In this document: in pieces, positions 1-8,803 of the stretch
Numbering within the stretch: the first letter of the stretch is position 1
Layout of the letters: each line of letters opens with the position of its first letter
DNA from: Simonsiella muelleri ATCC 29453
GTDB lineage: Bacteria > Pseudomonadota > Gammaproteobacteria > Burkholderiales > Neisseriaceae
Reading direction: 5' to 3'
Assembly: GCF_002951835.1 (NCBI RefSeq)
Contig: NZ_CP019448.1
Span: 310,001-374,000 of the forward strand
DNA length: 64,000 nucleotides
Made by a program: the position numbers and the translations under genes
The notes under the pieces: model-generated
Seen by the model: only the letters and a program-made list of their open reading frames with translations
What the model was told of the DNA's origin: nothing
Database searches by the model: none

Positions 1-314
1 GCGCAGGTGGGCAGCGTAATCCAGCGTTGATTCAAACCACCGATTTGTCGCAAACCACACATGACCCCTTGTTGTCCAATGTGCGATATAACTTACGGAA
101 AAAACATGGTTTTCCACGCGAAGGCAGAATGCGTGTGCCGTGTGTGTATTCGCGTGAGCAAATTACGCCGCCACAAATTCAGGCTGCCTGTGATATGGAA
201 ACCACATCGCCACAAGGTTTGTCGTGTGCAGGTTATGGGGCGAGTATGTTGGTTACGGCGAGTTTTGGGCTGCATTGCGCCACTGCTGCCATTGAACACA
301 TTATAGCGAATTGA
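1..314 (+). CDS. tcdA: tRNA threonylcarbamoyladenosine dehydratase TcdA, 3' end only
   Basis: The window opens inside this gene; the frame is open from base 3 and 103 residues are visible. The segment with DPLLSNVRYNLRKKHGFP, followed by VPCVYSREQ and the closing glycine/alanine-rich GLSCAGYGASMLVTASFG, matches the C-terminal part of the ThiF/E1-like TcdA (CsdL) family. That enzyme uses ATP to cyclise the t6A modification at position 37 of ANN-decoding tRNAs. The ATP-binding N-terminus is outside the window. Identification rests on remembered family sequence; another ThiF-family member is less likely. A 112-bp gap with a DUS separates it from scpA. Confidence 0.8.
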   Translation, partial: AGGQRNPALIQTTDLSQTTHDPLLSNVRYNLRKKHGFPREGRMRVPCVYSREQITPPQIQAACDMETTSPQGLSCAGYGASMLVTASFGLHCATAAIEHIIAN

Positions 315-426
315 AATTGCAATACCCTTTCGCATCATGATTGGAGTGGTTGCCTTTTATCATTTTTCAATTTTCAATTCAGCCAAATACTTTTCAGGCT
401 GCCTGAAAAGTAAATAAAATAATAAT

Positions 427-1242
427 ATGAATAAAAACAAAACAATAGCCTATATTTTTGGACAGCCCGTAACCGATATTCCGCAAGATTTATTTATTCC
501 GCCTGATGCGTTGAAAGTGGTGTTGCATAGTTTTGAAGGCCCGCTGGATTTACTTTTATATTTGATTCGTAAGCAAAATATTGATGTACTGGATATTCCA
601 ATGGTTAAAATTACCGAACAATATCTCAGTTACATTACACAAATGGATTCTCAACAACTTGATTTAGTTGCAGAATATTTATTGATGGCAGCAGTATTGA
701 TTGAAATCAAATCGCGTTTGTTGCTGCCTGTGCCTGAATCATCAGGCGAAGATGAAGAATTAGACCCACGCGCCGAATTGGTTCGCCGATTATTAGCTTA
801 TGAACAAATGAAATTAGCAGCGCAAAATTTAGACGCTTTGCCACGTGCTGGACGTGAATTTGCGTGGGCGTATTTGCCTTTGGAAATTGTGGCAGTGGAG
901 CGTTTGCCAGATGTTTATCTAATTGATTTAACACAAGCTTGGTTAAATATTTTGTCTCGTGCCAAACACACTCGTAGCCATGAAGTGGTACAAGAAGCCA
1001 TTTCTGTGCGCGAACGCATGACGGCGGTTTTACGTTATTTAAATGAGAATGATGGCGAAGCTAAGTTCAGTCAATTATTTGAATTAGAACACGGCATTAC
1101 ACATTTGGTGGTAACGTTTATCGCGTTGTTGGAATTGGTTAAAGAAGGCTTGGTTCGCTTACGGCAAGATGATGCGTTTGGCGATATTTTTGTTTTTATT
1201 CAACATACTAACGATGTAATTGACATGGAGGATGCAGCATGA
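427..1242 (+). CDS. scpA: Segregation and condensation protein A (kleisin)
   Basis: 271 residues, normal length for ScpA, the kleisin that bridges the SMC ATPase heads in the bacterial condensin and helps compact and segregate the chromosome. The family signature FEGPLDLLLYLIRKQNIDVL is near residues 36-55, followed by the helical region LVAEYLLMAAVLIEIKSRLLLP. The C-terminal 80 residues have the winged-helix pattern that contacts SMC. The usual partner gene scpB is not next door: a DUF1853 gene follows with a 4-base overlap (ATGA), so the two are probably co-translated. The start ATG lies just after a DUS and has only a weak ribosome binding site. Confidence 0.93.
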   Translation: MNKNKTIAYIFGQPVTDIPQDLFIPPDALKVVLHSFEGPLDLLLYLIRKQNIDVLDIPMVKITEQYLSYITQMDSQQLDLVAEYLLMAAVLIEIKSRLLLPVPESSGEDEELDPRAELVRRLLAYEQMKLAAQNLDALPRAGREFAWAYLPLEIVAVERLPDVYLIDLTQAWLNILSRAKHTRSHEVVQEAISVRERMTAVLRYLNENDGEAKFSQLFELEHGITHLVVTFIALLELVKEGLVRLRQDDAFGDIFVFIQHTNDVIDMEDAA

Positions 1243-2072
1243 ATTTTGCATTAGATGCGATTTGGTGGCGTTTGAGTAATCCGCATATTCGGGCGTTGGC
1301 GAGCGTGTTGGTTGCGCCTGCGTTGTGGCGAACAGGGCGAGAATTGTCGGTACGTGAATTACTGGGCGAACGTGGTTTTCGTTATCTACTTGATTTAGAT
1401 GATAATAAATCTTTCAGGCTGCCTGAAAACGTGGGAAATCCTTTACTGGGGAAATATGCAGAAAATTTATTAGCGTTTTGGTTGGCAAATGCACCGCATA
1501 GCCGATTGTTAGGGCGTAATGTTCAGTTATTTAATTTAAAAAATCAATTGGTTGGCGAGTTAGATTTTGTTGCGCAATTGAATGGGCGAATTTATCATAT
1601 TGAATTGGCGTGTAAATATTTTGGTGCGTATGATGGGCAGCCTGAAAACATGGTGGGGCTAAATTCGCAAGATAACTTACTGAATAAAATTGATAAATTA
1701 AATCAGCAACTGAATTATTCTCAAAATCCAGCAGGGCAACAGGCGTTGGCGAATTTGGGTGTGAATGCGGCGGAGGTTCAGTGCGTGAGTGTTGTGCGTG
1801 GCATGGGTTTTAGCCATTCAGGCAGCTTAAAAAATGTGCGTTATGCGGAGAATGCTTGGACTGGTGTGTTGTTGAATCATCTTCAGCAAATTGATTTTAA
1901 AAATAAAAAATTTTATCGTTTACCGAAAAATCAATTTCTTGCGCCTGCGCGTGTTTCATGCAGTCTGGTGGTGGATTGGGATAAAATAGGTGAACAATCG
2001 GGATTGATTGCTGAAGTGGTGCAGAGACCTGATGGTTATTTTCATGAAATTCAAAGATTTATGTTGATATAA
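1239..2072 (+). CDS. DUF1853 family protein, nuclease-fold-like
   Basis: 277 residues. The N-terminus (IWWRLSNPHIRALASVL) and overall layout fit the DUF1853 family of beta- and gammaproteobacteria, whose function is not established. Around residues 107-128 the sequence reads GELDFVAQLNGRIYHIELAC then K: an acidic residue followed by E-x(2)-K-type spacing, reminiscent of the PD-(D/E)xK nuclease core. I infer a nuclease-like fold but cannot show activity. A DUS is translated as FRLPEN near residue 58 and a second as SGSLK further on. It overlaps scpA by 4 bases, which suggests coupled translation. Confidence 0.75.
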   Translation: MNFALDAIWWRLSNPHIRALASVLVAPALWRTGRELSVRELLGERGFRYLLDLDDNKSFRLPENVGNPLLGKYAENLLAFWLANAPHSRLLGRNVQLFNLKNQLVGELDFVAQLNGRIYHIELACKYFGAYDGQPENMVGLNSQDNLLNKIDKLNQQLNYSQNPAGQQALANLGVNAAEVQCVSVVRGMGFSHSGSLKNVRYAENAWTGVLLNHLQQIDFKNKKFYRLPKNQFLAPARVSCSLVVDWDKIGEQSGLIAEVVQRPDGYFHEIQRFMLI

Positions 2073-2079
2073 AATATTG

Positions 2080-2110
2080 GGCAGCCTGAAAATATTTCTT
2101 TCAGGCTGCC
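2080..2110. terminator. Inverted DUS pair, likely bidirectional terminator
   Basis: GGCAGCCTGAAA and TTTCAGGCTGCC face each other across a 7-base AT loop between the convergent DUF1853 and yihY genes. Inverted DUS pairs are known to serve as rho-independent terminators in Neisseriaceae; the position between converging genes fits that role. Confidence 0.7.
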
Positions 2111-2122
2111 TGAATCATTAAA

Positions 2123-3340
2123 TTAATAACTGTCTAAATATGCTCTACTATTTTCATATTGCAAGATTTTTTGGTGGAATTCTTCCAAATTCATTTCCAT
2201 CAAATGCAAACTTGGCTCCATCAAATGCGCAAGCATCGTATTAACACTTTCATCATTATTGATTGGGCGATAAATAAAATAACTCATTAATTCCAAAATA
2301 GTAATTTCAGTTGGCAATTTTTTCAGTAGCCAATAATTTTTGTGCGATTTGATGAAACCATATTTTTTCAATTGTAACAATATATTATCTAGTGAATCGT
2401 AGTCCATGTTCACGACTTGGCGTAAATCTTCCACGCTTAGTACTTTACTTTGAATACGGCTTTCATCTAATTTTAATAATATACGAATAATATCGTAAAG
2501 CTTTGATGGTACGTTTGGTTTTCGCAAATAGCCATCATCACGAAAATACGCCAAACTCGCTGTTAAAACCGCACCCGTCAACAGAATGACCCACAACAGC
2601 TGCAACCAAACCAAAAATACAGGAATTGCCGCAAAAGCGCCATAAATCAAAGTGTAACTATTGAAATTTTTTACATAAATGCCAAAACCCCATTTGCACG
2701 ATTCAAACAAAATTGCCGTAAAAATCGCACCAATCAACGCGTGTTCGTAAGGCACGTGGCGATTGGGCATCATGCGATATAAAATGTACAACAACGCAAT
2801 ATCCCACAAAAGTTGTGAAGTCCATTTCCACACACTGGGAATGTGCAATAACATATTGACTTCTGACATCAATAACATACTTACACCCACCAGCATTGGT
2901 ACGCCCATCAATACCAACCAATAAATCGGATATTGAATCCACATTGGGCGTGTTTCTTGGACACGAAAAATGCGGTTAAACGTTTGGTCAATGGTTTGTA
3001 CCAATGATAATGATGTGAGTAACATCATAAAAATACTCATTGCTGTCAATTGACTGGCAGCATTTCGGAAGTCATTCAGATATTGTGCAATAGCAGATGC
3101 GCCACTCGGAACAATATTTTGATTAATAAAATCAATAAATTGTTCGCTAACGTTGCCAAACATCGGAAACATTGCCAATGCCACTAAAATCACGGTCAGA
3201 AGCGGCACAAGTGTCAGCAATGATGTGTAAGTCAAACTGCTTGCTACTTGTAATACGTGAATTTCTTCATCAAATCGTTTCCATAAAAATTTGGCAAAAC
3301 CAATGTAATCATTGATTGAATAATGGATTTTCTTTTTCAT
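2123..3340 (-). CDS. yihY: YihY/BrkB family inner membrane protein
   Basis: 405 residues with about six hydrophobic segments in the first 280 residues (for example LTYTSLLTLVPLLTVILVAL near residue 35 and FLVWLQLLWVILLTGAVLTA near 245). LTYTSLLTLVPLLTV and the region after it are typical of the YihY/BrkB family, once misnamed ribonuclease BN. The cytoplasmic C-terminal 120 residues resemble a winged helix (SVEDLRQVVNMDYDSLDNIL), a feature of the longer members. The molecular function of the family is unsettled. The gene stands alone on the minus strand, followed by the inverted DUS pair and preceded closely by cysB. Confidence 0.85.
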   Translation of the reverse strand: MKKKIHYSINDYIGFAKFLWKRFDEEIHVLQVASSLTYTSLLTLVPLLTVILVALAMFPMFGNVSEQFIDFINQNIVPSGASAIAQYLNDFRNAASQLTAMSIFMMLLTSLSLVQTIDQTFNRIFRVQETRPMWIQYPIYWLVLMGVPMLVGVSMLLMSEVNMLLHIPSVWKWTSQLLWDIALLYILYRMMPNRHVPYEHALIGAIFTAILFESCKWGFGIYVKNFNSYTLIYGAFAAIPVFLVWLQLLWVILLTGAVLTASLAYFRDDGYLRKPNVPSKLYDIIRILLKLDESRIQSKVLSVEDLRQVVNMDYDSLDNILLQLKKYGFIKSHKNYWLLKKLPTEITILELMSYFIYRPINNDESVNTMLAHLMEPSLHLMEMNLEEFHQKILQYENSRAYLDSY

Positions 3341-3387
3341 AATGGATTCATTTTCAGGAAGTGTGAATGTTTCTCAATTTAAATTAG

Positions 3388-4338
3388 CTAAATAGAAAAA
3401 TCATCAACAGGTGGTGCATACAATAATTTATTGACACGTTCTCGCGTTAAATTAGGTGAAAAACATTCAAAAAAGTCATAAATATAATTACTAAGCAATA
3501 AATCTTGTCGCACAATAAGTTGTACCGAATCGGGCGTGAATAAATGTGAGACATCACGCAAAATTAATTCATCATCAATTGCTTGAGTAACCGCCGCATC
3601 AACCAATCCCACACCCAAACCCATTTTTACATAAGTTTGCAGCAATTCATAATCGTTCGCCGCCAACGCAATCCGACAATCTTTCACGTCTGTCCGCGCC
3701 AATGCTCGTCCCAAAGGCGCATCGTTTTGTAACATATATTCATAGGTAAGCAAAGGTTCGGCGATAATGTCCGCCAATTCTATTTCAGGCAGCTTGGCTA
3801 ATGGGTGCGATTGGGGCAATAAAATGGCGTAGCCCCAGTGTTCGCAAATCAATCTTTTTAATTCTAAACCAAAAGATTGCGTGGTGGCTTGGCTGCTGAT
3901 TGCCACATCGGCATCACCGCGTAATACCATATCGGTGATGTCATTGGGTGCGCCTTGTTTGACGCTGAATTTAACATCAGAATGTGCGTGTAAAAATTGC
4001 ATGACACTTTCAGGCAGCCTGAAACGTGCCAAAGTTGGGGTGGTGGCGATGGTTAATTCACCTTTGTTGGTGTGGGTAAATTCGTGTCCGATTTGTTTGA
4101 TTTGTTGGGTATCACGCAAAATGCGTTCGGCGATTTCCAGAACAGCGCGACCTGCGGGGGTAACTGCTACCATGCGTTTGCCACTGCGAATAAAAATTTG
4201 CACTCCTAATTCTTCTTCTAGCAAACGAATTTGTTTGGAAACGCCAGGTTGAGACGTGAATAATCGCTCTGCGGCTTCGGAGACGTTTAAGTTACACCGA
4301 AAAGTTTCCACTGCGTAACGCAATTGTTGCAATTTCAT
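3388..4338 (-). CDS. cysB: LysR-type regulator CysB
   Basis: 316 residues. The N-terminal helix-turn-helix has the distinctive CysB opening MKLQQLRYAVE followed by LNVSEAAERLFTSQPGVSKQ, and the effector half (from about residue 90) matches CysB in spacing, including GELTIATTPTLARF. CysB activates sulfate assimilation and cysteine synthesis genes in response to N-acetylserine. No cys gene adjoins it here. A DUS is translated as FRLPES near residue 107. Upstream lies the 400-bp region shared with the divergent rmpM-like gene. Confidence 0.88.
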   Translation of the reverse strand: MKLQQLRYAVETFRCNLNVSEAAERLFTSQPGVSKQIRLLEEELGVQIFIRSGKRMVAVTPAGRAVLEIAERILRDTQQIKQIGHEFTHTNKGELTIATTPTLARFRLPESVMQFLHAHSDVKFSVKQGAPNDITDMVLRGDADVAISSQATTQSFGLELKRLICEHWGYAILLPQSHPLAKLPEIELADIIAEPLLTYEYMLQNDAPLGRALARTDVKDCRIALAANDYELLQTYVKMGLGVGLVDAAVTQAIDDELILRDVSHLFTPDSVQLIVRQDLLLSNYIYDFFECFSPNLTRERVNKLLYAPPVDDFSI

Positions 4339-4738
4339 GACAGACTTTCCAAGTAAACAAAATTTAACAATGTAACATAAGCCAGCTTTTCACACAAAAT
4401 TCCGTTAAAACTCACTTCGCAAATGAATGGTCAATTATCCCTGAAAACAAATTGCTGCGATTGAGTTAAATTGTAGTTGTATTTGCACAACAGTTATATA
4501 AAATTTGTTATCCGTAATCTCATAAAATATCTAAATAATAATAATAAGTTATGTGTTATTTATCCTTAAATGGGCAAATATAAAAATCCAGCTCATCTAT
4601 TGACAGAAACAGCCTAGCTTTTTATAGTGAATGCTGAAAAATTTAGGTTTCTGCCGTCTATGGCAATCTAAATCTCGTAACGTGGCAGCAAGCACATAAA
4701 AAAGCGTCTGCCAATCATTTTTTTGATGAGGGAATAAC
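4339..4738. other. Divergent intergenic region between cysB and rmpM
   Basis: 400 bases without a gene. It is AT-rich with a short TAA-repeat stretch near 4533-4545. The only well-formed signal is the sigma-70 promoter at 4600-4628 pointing to the OmpA-family gene, leaving a leader of about 100 bases. No DUS is present. I see no convincing promoter for cysB, though one must exist. Confidence 0.5.
4600..4628 (+). promoter_or_regulatory. Sigma-70 promoter of the OmpA-family gene
   Basis: A consensus -35 TTGACA at 4600-4605 and a -10 TATAGT at 4623-4628 are separated by exactly 17 bases. The predicted transcript starts near 4635 and has a leader of about 100 bases; the ribosome binding site is the GAGG at 4728-4731 region before the ATG at 4739. 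Such a strong promoter suits an abundant outer membrane protein. Confidence 0.8.
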
Positions 4739-5428
4739 ATGACTAAACAGCTTAAATTAAGCGCAATGATGGTTGCTTTATTGGCATCAACTGGCGCGAT
4801 GGCTCAAGGCGTACATGGTTACACCACCAGCGAACAATCTGGTTCAGTGGTACGCAACAATTACGGCGAATGCTGGCAAAACACTTATTTGGACAAAGCA
4901 AACAATAGTTTGACAGAATGTGGCGGCAAACCTGCTCCAGCTCCTGAGCCAACCGTAGAAACCATTACTGAAAATAAAGAAGAAGTAATTTCATTCCAAT
5001 CTAACTTCTTGTTTGGTTTTGATAAATCTACTTTGCGTTCTGAAGCTGTGGCTAAATTGAATGAAACCGCTGCTAAATTGCGTGGTACTGAAGTACAATC
5101 TGTACGCGTTGAAGGTCATACTGACTTCATGGGTAAAGATACTTACAACCAAGCGTTGTCTGAACGCCGTGCCAATGTAGTGGCTAACTATTTGGCAAAT
5201 CAAGGCGTACCTGCTGGCAAAATCTCTGCTGTGGGTTATGGCGAATCTCAAGCGCGTATGACTGCTTCTTGTCAAGCTGAAGTGGCTCGTATGGGTAAAA
5301 AAGTATCTGCTGCGAAAAAACGTGCTGCTCTGATTGCTTGTATCGAGCCAGACCGTCGCGTAGATATCCGCGTAAATTCTGTTGTAACGCGTCAAATTGA
5401 AAAACAAATCGTTGTTCCAGCTCAATAA
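4739..5428 (+). CDS. rmpM: OmpA-family outer membrane protein, RmpM-like
   Basis: 229 residues. A signal peptide of about 22 residues ends at GAMA. A short proline-containing linker (PAPAPEPTVE, about residue 65) leads to a C-terminal OmpA/MotB domain (about 80-220) that binds peptidoglycan; key stretches are FGFDKSTLRSEA, VEGHTDFMG and LSERRANVVANYL. The insertion with two cysteines around SCQAEVARMG and IACIEPDRRVDI is characteristic of neisserial RmpM (class 4 protein), which stabilises porin complexes. There is no N-terminal beta barrel. A strong promoter lies upstream and a hairpin terminator follows at once. Confidence 0.88.
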   Translation: MTKQLKLSAMMVALLASTGAMAQGVHGYTTSEQSGSVVRNNYGECWQNTYLDKANNSLTECGGKPAPAPEPTVETITENKEEVISFQSNFLFGFDKSTLRSEAVAKLNETAAKLRGTEVQSVRVEGHTDFMGKDTYNQALSERRANVVANYLANQGVPAGKISAVGYGESQARMTASCQAEVARMGKKVSAAKKRAALIACIEPDRRVDIRVNSVVTRQIEKQIVVPAQ

Positions 5429-5461
5429 TTAGCCAAAATCTAGTTTGTTTTCATAATCAAG

Positions 5462-5497
5462 AAAGCCGAATATATTCATTTGTATTCGGCTTTTTTT
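5462..5497 (+). terminator. Rho-independent terminator of rmpM
   Basis: Stem AAGCCGAATA / TATTCGGCTT with a short AT loop followed by a run of seven T. It overlaps the 3' end of the convergent metR gene and can act in both directions. Confidence 0.85.
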
Positions 5498-6432
5498 CAG
5501 GCTGCCTGAAAATCCAAAGGGTGTAACCCCGATAGATTCGCAAAGCTCTCATTGCGCACAATATTACAAAAATCTTGAATATAACCACATGATACATCTT
5601 CACTTCGCATGGCGGCGTACAATTCGCTGCGTAATGGTGTGTCGCCAATTTGTCGTGCCACCACATAATTTTTCTCTAAATATGGCATCACTGTCCAGTA
5701 GGGTAGGGCGGCAATTCCGCGTTTGCTTGCCACCAGTTGAATAATGGCAATCGTCAATTCACTGTGGCGACGCATTGGATTAATACCTTGTGGCAAAAGC
5801 ACTTTTTTCAGTAAATCCAACATATCATCTGGCACAGGATAAGTAATCAGCGTTTCTTCAATAAAATCGCTGGCTTGCCAAATTTTTTTTTCTGACAACG
5901 TATGGTCAGGCGCGCAAATACCCACCATTTCATATGCAAATAATGGTTGATAACTGATTCCAGATACGGGGTTGGTTTCCGAAACAATCGCCAAATCCGC
6001 CCGATGATTCAGCAGTAAACCCACGGGATCAGCCTGAAATCCCGATACAATGTCCAATTCCACTTGCTGCCATTGTGGACGAAATACGCCCATCGCGGGC
6101 ATCAGCCAATCAAAACAAGTGTGGCATTCCACCGCCACGCGCAATTCACCTGCTTCACCTTGAATAATTTGAATTAAATCACGTTCGGCATGAGCGACTC
6201 GTGGCAACAATTCATGCGCCAATTTCAATAATCGTTCGCCTGCTGGTGTGAATCGTAATGGTGTGGATTTGCGTTCAAAAAGTGGGGTATCAAAATGATT
6301 TTCCAGCAAACGAATTTGGTGTGATAACGCCGATTGCGTTAAGAAAACACGTTGCGCGGCAAGTGATACACTGCCCGTTTCTTCTAATGCAATCAGAGTG
6401 CGCAAATGGCGTAATTCAATGATGGTATCCAT
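5497..6432 (-). CDS. metR: LysR-type regulator MetR
   Basis: About 311 residues. The helix-turn-helix (IELRHLRTLIALEETGSVSL) and the effector-domain landmarks AVECHTCFDWLMPAM and SGFQADPVGLL match MetR, the homocysteine-responsive activator of methionine genes. I prefer the ATG at 6432, preceded by GGATTTGAAA; an in-frame ATG at 6444 has no good ribosome site. The stop codon TGA is part of a DUS, so the protein ends DFQAA. A run of nine A in the coding strand (5883-5891 on the plus strand) lies mid-gene and could slip. No met structural gene is adjacent. Confidence 0.85.
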   Translation of the reverse strand: MDTIIELRHLRTLIALEETGSVSLAAQRVFLTQSALSHQIRLLENHFDTPLFERKSTPLRFTPAGERLLKLAHELLPRVAHAERDLIQIIQGEAGELRVAVECHTCFDWLMPAMGVFRPQWQQVELDIVSGFQADPVGLLLNHRADLAIVSETNPVSGISYQPLFAYEMVGICAPDHTLSEKKIWQASDFIEETLITYPVPDDMLDLLKKVLLPQGINPMRRHSELTIAIIQLVASKRGIAALPYWTVMPYLEKNYVVARQIGDTPLRSELYAAMRSEDVSCGYIQDFCNIVRNESFANLSGLHPLDFQAA

Positions 6433-6477
6433 TTTCAAATCCATTTATTTGATAATATCTTTCGGTCTGAAAAAATA

Positions 6478-6504
6478 AGAACCTGTATTCGTAAGATTGA
6501 TAAT
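6478..6504. repeat. Solo end of the AGAACCTGTGTTC repeat family
   Basis: AAGAACCTGTATTCGTAAGA just upstream of metR matches the terminal repeat of the element at 38227-38362. Only one end is present, so this looks like a relic. Confidence 0.5.
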
Positions 6505-6554
6505 TTGATTATTTTCCTGTAAATCAATTTTGCAAAACAAATTATCCATCGCAC

Positions 6555-7268
6555 CTACCATTTATTGCGTAAATTCCATGCAATTTTTTGGTAACTTCGC
6601 TTGAGTTTTATATCTAAATCATACTTGCGAATCAACCGATTAAAGCCATCAATTAGCAATGGCAAGCTCATAAACAAGAAAAATGGCAACCAAATCAATT
6701 CGCCCCAAAACAAAATCTCCGCCATCACGCCATAAATATTATCTGCACGATTTTTGATTGTACCAGCAGGTGAAATCATGCCTAAGCGCGTGTTTTCATC
6801 GGCTAGACTCGGGCTAACTTGTGTAATCTGCGCTGTCCACTCGTTAATGCCTGATTGTTCGGGTAATTTGCAGGCAGCCTGAATGGATTTCATGGGTCTA
6901 AATACCCAATTATTCCAGCTATTGACATCATCTTGTAGTGTTTCGCAACTCTGCCCATTCACTGTTAAACGAATGACCACAGGTTCGCCCACTATGCCAT
7001 TATTTTTGTCCCCCAGTACATTTAAACGCAAATCACCTTTTGCATCACGATGATATGCCATTTCAAATTGCGTGTTTTCAGTTGCAAACGGTCGCCATAC
7101 GCGCCAAGTATGCTGGCTGCCTGAAACCAATTTTACTGGTAATTCAGGCGCATAAATTGCCATATCAATTAATGTAAAAACACTGGTCGTGATGAGTGCC
7201 AACGCCAGCCAAATTATCCAAATAGTTTTAAGAGAAAAATTAATTTTAAATTTCATTGTGTTATTCAT
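6555..7268 (-). CDS. Unrecognised membrane-anchored protein
   Basis: I do not recognise this gene. From the ATG at 7268 (another in-frame ATG is at 7256; the TTG at 7295 is unlikely) it encodes 237 residues. A transmembrane helix (IIWLALALITTSVFTLIDMA) lies near the N-terminus, a central part of about 140 residues with three cysteines is presumably outside the cytoplasm, and a second helix (LFWGELIWLPFFLFMSLPLL) precedes a basic tail. It starts 8 bases after the stop of the lipoprotein-like gene upstream, so the two form an operon and may act together at the envelope. Confidence 0.65.
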   Translation of the reverse strand: MNNTMKFKINFSLKTIWIIWLALALITTSVFTLIDMAIYAPELPVKLVSGSQHTWRVWRPFATENTQFEMAYHRDAKGDLRLNVLGDKNNGIVGEPVVIRLTVNGQSCETLQDDVNSWNNWVFRPMKSIQAACKLPEQSGINEWTAQITQVSPSLADENTRLGMISPAGTIKNRADNIYGVMAEILFWGELIWLPFFLFMSLPLLIDGFNRLIRKYDLDIKLKRSYQKIAWNLRNKW

Positions 7269-7275
7269 TTTTAAT

Positions 7276-7974
7276 TTAATCAAACAAATCCCCAATCAAC
7301 AAAACAGGCAGCATCACCATACCACTCATCGCGTCCATAGCAAGTGCCAATGGTGTGAGTAATAAATTTCGTGCTAATTTATTTGTTTGAATATTTGTGG
7401 TTTTTTGTTTCAGTGTTAATTTGATTGGAATGTATTCATGAAAGCGATAATCTTCTTTAAAATAATGAGGTTTCATGTAAATCGTGCCTGTTGTTGCATA
7501 ACATTGCCGATAATGCTGCGGATTCGCTTGCTGTTGAAATTTTAATTGTGTCAAAATTTGATTTTGTTGATGATTTTCAGCTAAATAATCCAAACAAAAT
7601 TCACTGTAAAAATGATTGCCATCAATTATGGTTACAGGCAAAGCATCTAATTTTGCGCCACTATAAGGCGCGGTCATTTGATAGCGTTTAGGTAAATTTT
7701 TCATGAGTGGTGCAGCGATTTGCTGTGCTGTATCTGATTGAATCACATACCAATATTTTTTTCCCATCATCACAAGGCTGCCTGAAAGTGGTTGATTGGG
7801 TTGAATCGGCATTCGTCCAAGCGCGTGAATTTGGTCATGGGCGATTTGCGTGATAATGGTTTGCGTGTCAATTGCGCGGTCTGCATCGTAAATGCCACCA
7901 TTCCACACCACAGATGTACAAGCCATTTGCATCATAATTAAATTTAATAAAATGATTTTTTTTGATAATTCCAT
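7276..7974 (-). CDS. Unrecognised putative lipoprotein
   Basis: 232 residues, not recognised. The N-terminus KKIILLNLIMMQMAC could be a lipoprotein signal with the cysteine at residue 19, although the lipobox is poor. The body has three more cysteines (FCLDY, YRQCYAT) and the C-terminus is hydrophobic (LLLTPLALAMDAMSGMVMLP), which could sit in or on a membrane. It is the first gene of a two-gene unit with the membrane protein downstream. A DUS fragment is translated as GSL near residue 65. Function unknown; an envelope role is inference from the sequence features alone. Confidence 0.65.
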   Translation of the reverse strand: MELSKKIILLNLIMMQMACTSVVWNGGIYDADRAIDTQTIITQIAHDQIHALGRMPIQPNQPLSGSLVMMGKKYWYVIQSDTAQQIAAPLMKNLPKRYQMTAPYSGAKLDALPVTIIDGNHFYSEFCLDYLAENHQQNQILTQLKFQQQANPQHYRQCYATTGTIYMKPHYFKEDYRFHEYIPIKLTLKQKTTNIQTNKLARNLLLTPLALAMDAMSGMVMLPVLLIGDLFD

Positions 7975-8051
7975 TATTTAAACAAGCGCCAATTCTTTTG
8001 GCTAACATACTTATTTTATTTTAGATAATTTGGTTATGGTATCATCAAAAA

Positions 8052-8090
8052 GGCTGCCTGAAAAACGGATTTTCCCATTTTCAGGCAGCC
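8052..8090. terminator. Inverted DUS pair
   Basis: GGCTGCCTGAAAA and TTTTCAGGCAGCC are separated by 13 bases. It follows the minus-strand 116-residue gene and precedes the lipoprotein gene, so it probably ends the first transcript. Confidence 0.6.
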
Positions 8091-8113
8091 AGAACAAGTT
8101 TTCGTGTGGTTAA

Positions 8114-8464
8114 CTAACCCACAAAACCTGCAATAAAATCCATACCGGGTTTACTGAATAAATATTGCGCCAAGAAAAACCAACCAACTGCACCTCCCAC
8201 TGCAATCGCTAAATTTACACCCATACTCACCGAATAGCGCGTGATGATTTCCAGCACCGCTACCGTGAAGACATACAAAACGCCCCAAGTAGTCAATAAC
8301 TGTGGTGTGAAATTTGGCATACCCGACCATTCCATAGTGGCTTTAGCAATAATGGCGATAATGGTCAATGTCAATCCTTCCAACAAAGAGTTTGGTTCGC
8401 GATTTGATGACCAAATGCACCAAAAGCCAATCACAAATGCCATCAATAAAAAAGAGCCGTTCAT
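8114..8464 (-). CDS. Small four-helix membrane protein, unrecognised
   Basis: 116 residues, almost entirely hydrophobic, with four probable transmembrane helices (starting near residues 5, 29, 59 and 83) and short loops. WCIWSSNREPNSLLEGL forms the first loop. The final helix pair is glycine- and alanine-rich (LAIAVGGAVGWFFLAQYLF). I do not recognise a family. It is a single-gene unit ending at the inverted DUS pair. Confidence 0.6.
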   Translation of the reverse strand: MNGSFLLMAFVIGFWCIWSSNREPNSLLEGLTLTIIAIIAKATMEWSGMPNFTPQLLTTWGVLYVFTVAVLEIITRYSVSMGVNLAIAVGGAVGWFFLAQYLFSKPGMDFIAGFVG

Positions 8465-8803
8465 ATAAATAACCTTTCTAAATCAATATGAAAATATTTT
8501 TTAGTCTGTCTAAATTTATTAAACTAGGGGATTAATCAAATGTTGCGCTTGAGTAAAATCTTGCGACTTGGCAAGATGCAATCATTGGAATCGGCAAACT
8601 CCGCGTCAATTTTGCGGTTGCTGCTTACCCTACTTTTCATAAACCAAAGTTAGCGTTATTTTACACAATTTGGCAAATGCTGGGCGAATAATTTTATGAA
8701 TTATATCCGATTATTTGAGTGTTTATTTTATATTTTCAGGCTGCCTGAAAAGCATTTCTTTGATATAATTCATTATCTTTTATTTAATTTTATGATGTGT
8801 TTT
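8465..8803. other. Intergenic region between divergent genes
   Basis: About 340 bases separate the small membrane protein gene and cpdB. It contains a single DUS at about 8737-8751 and a TATAAT at 8763-8768 that could be the -10 of cpdB, without a clear -35. The open frame continues upstream of the chosen cpdB start through the DUS, but that part has no signal-peptide character. Confidence 0.4.
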
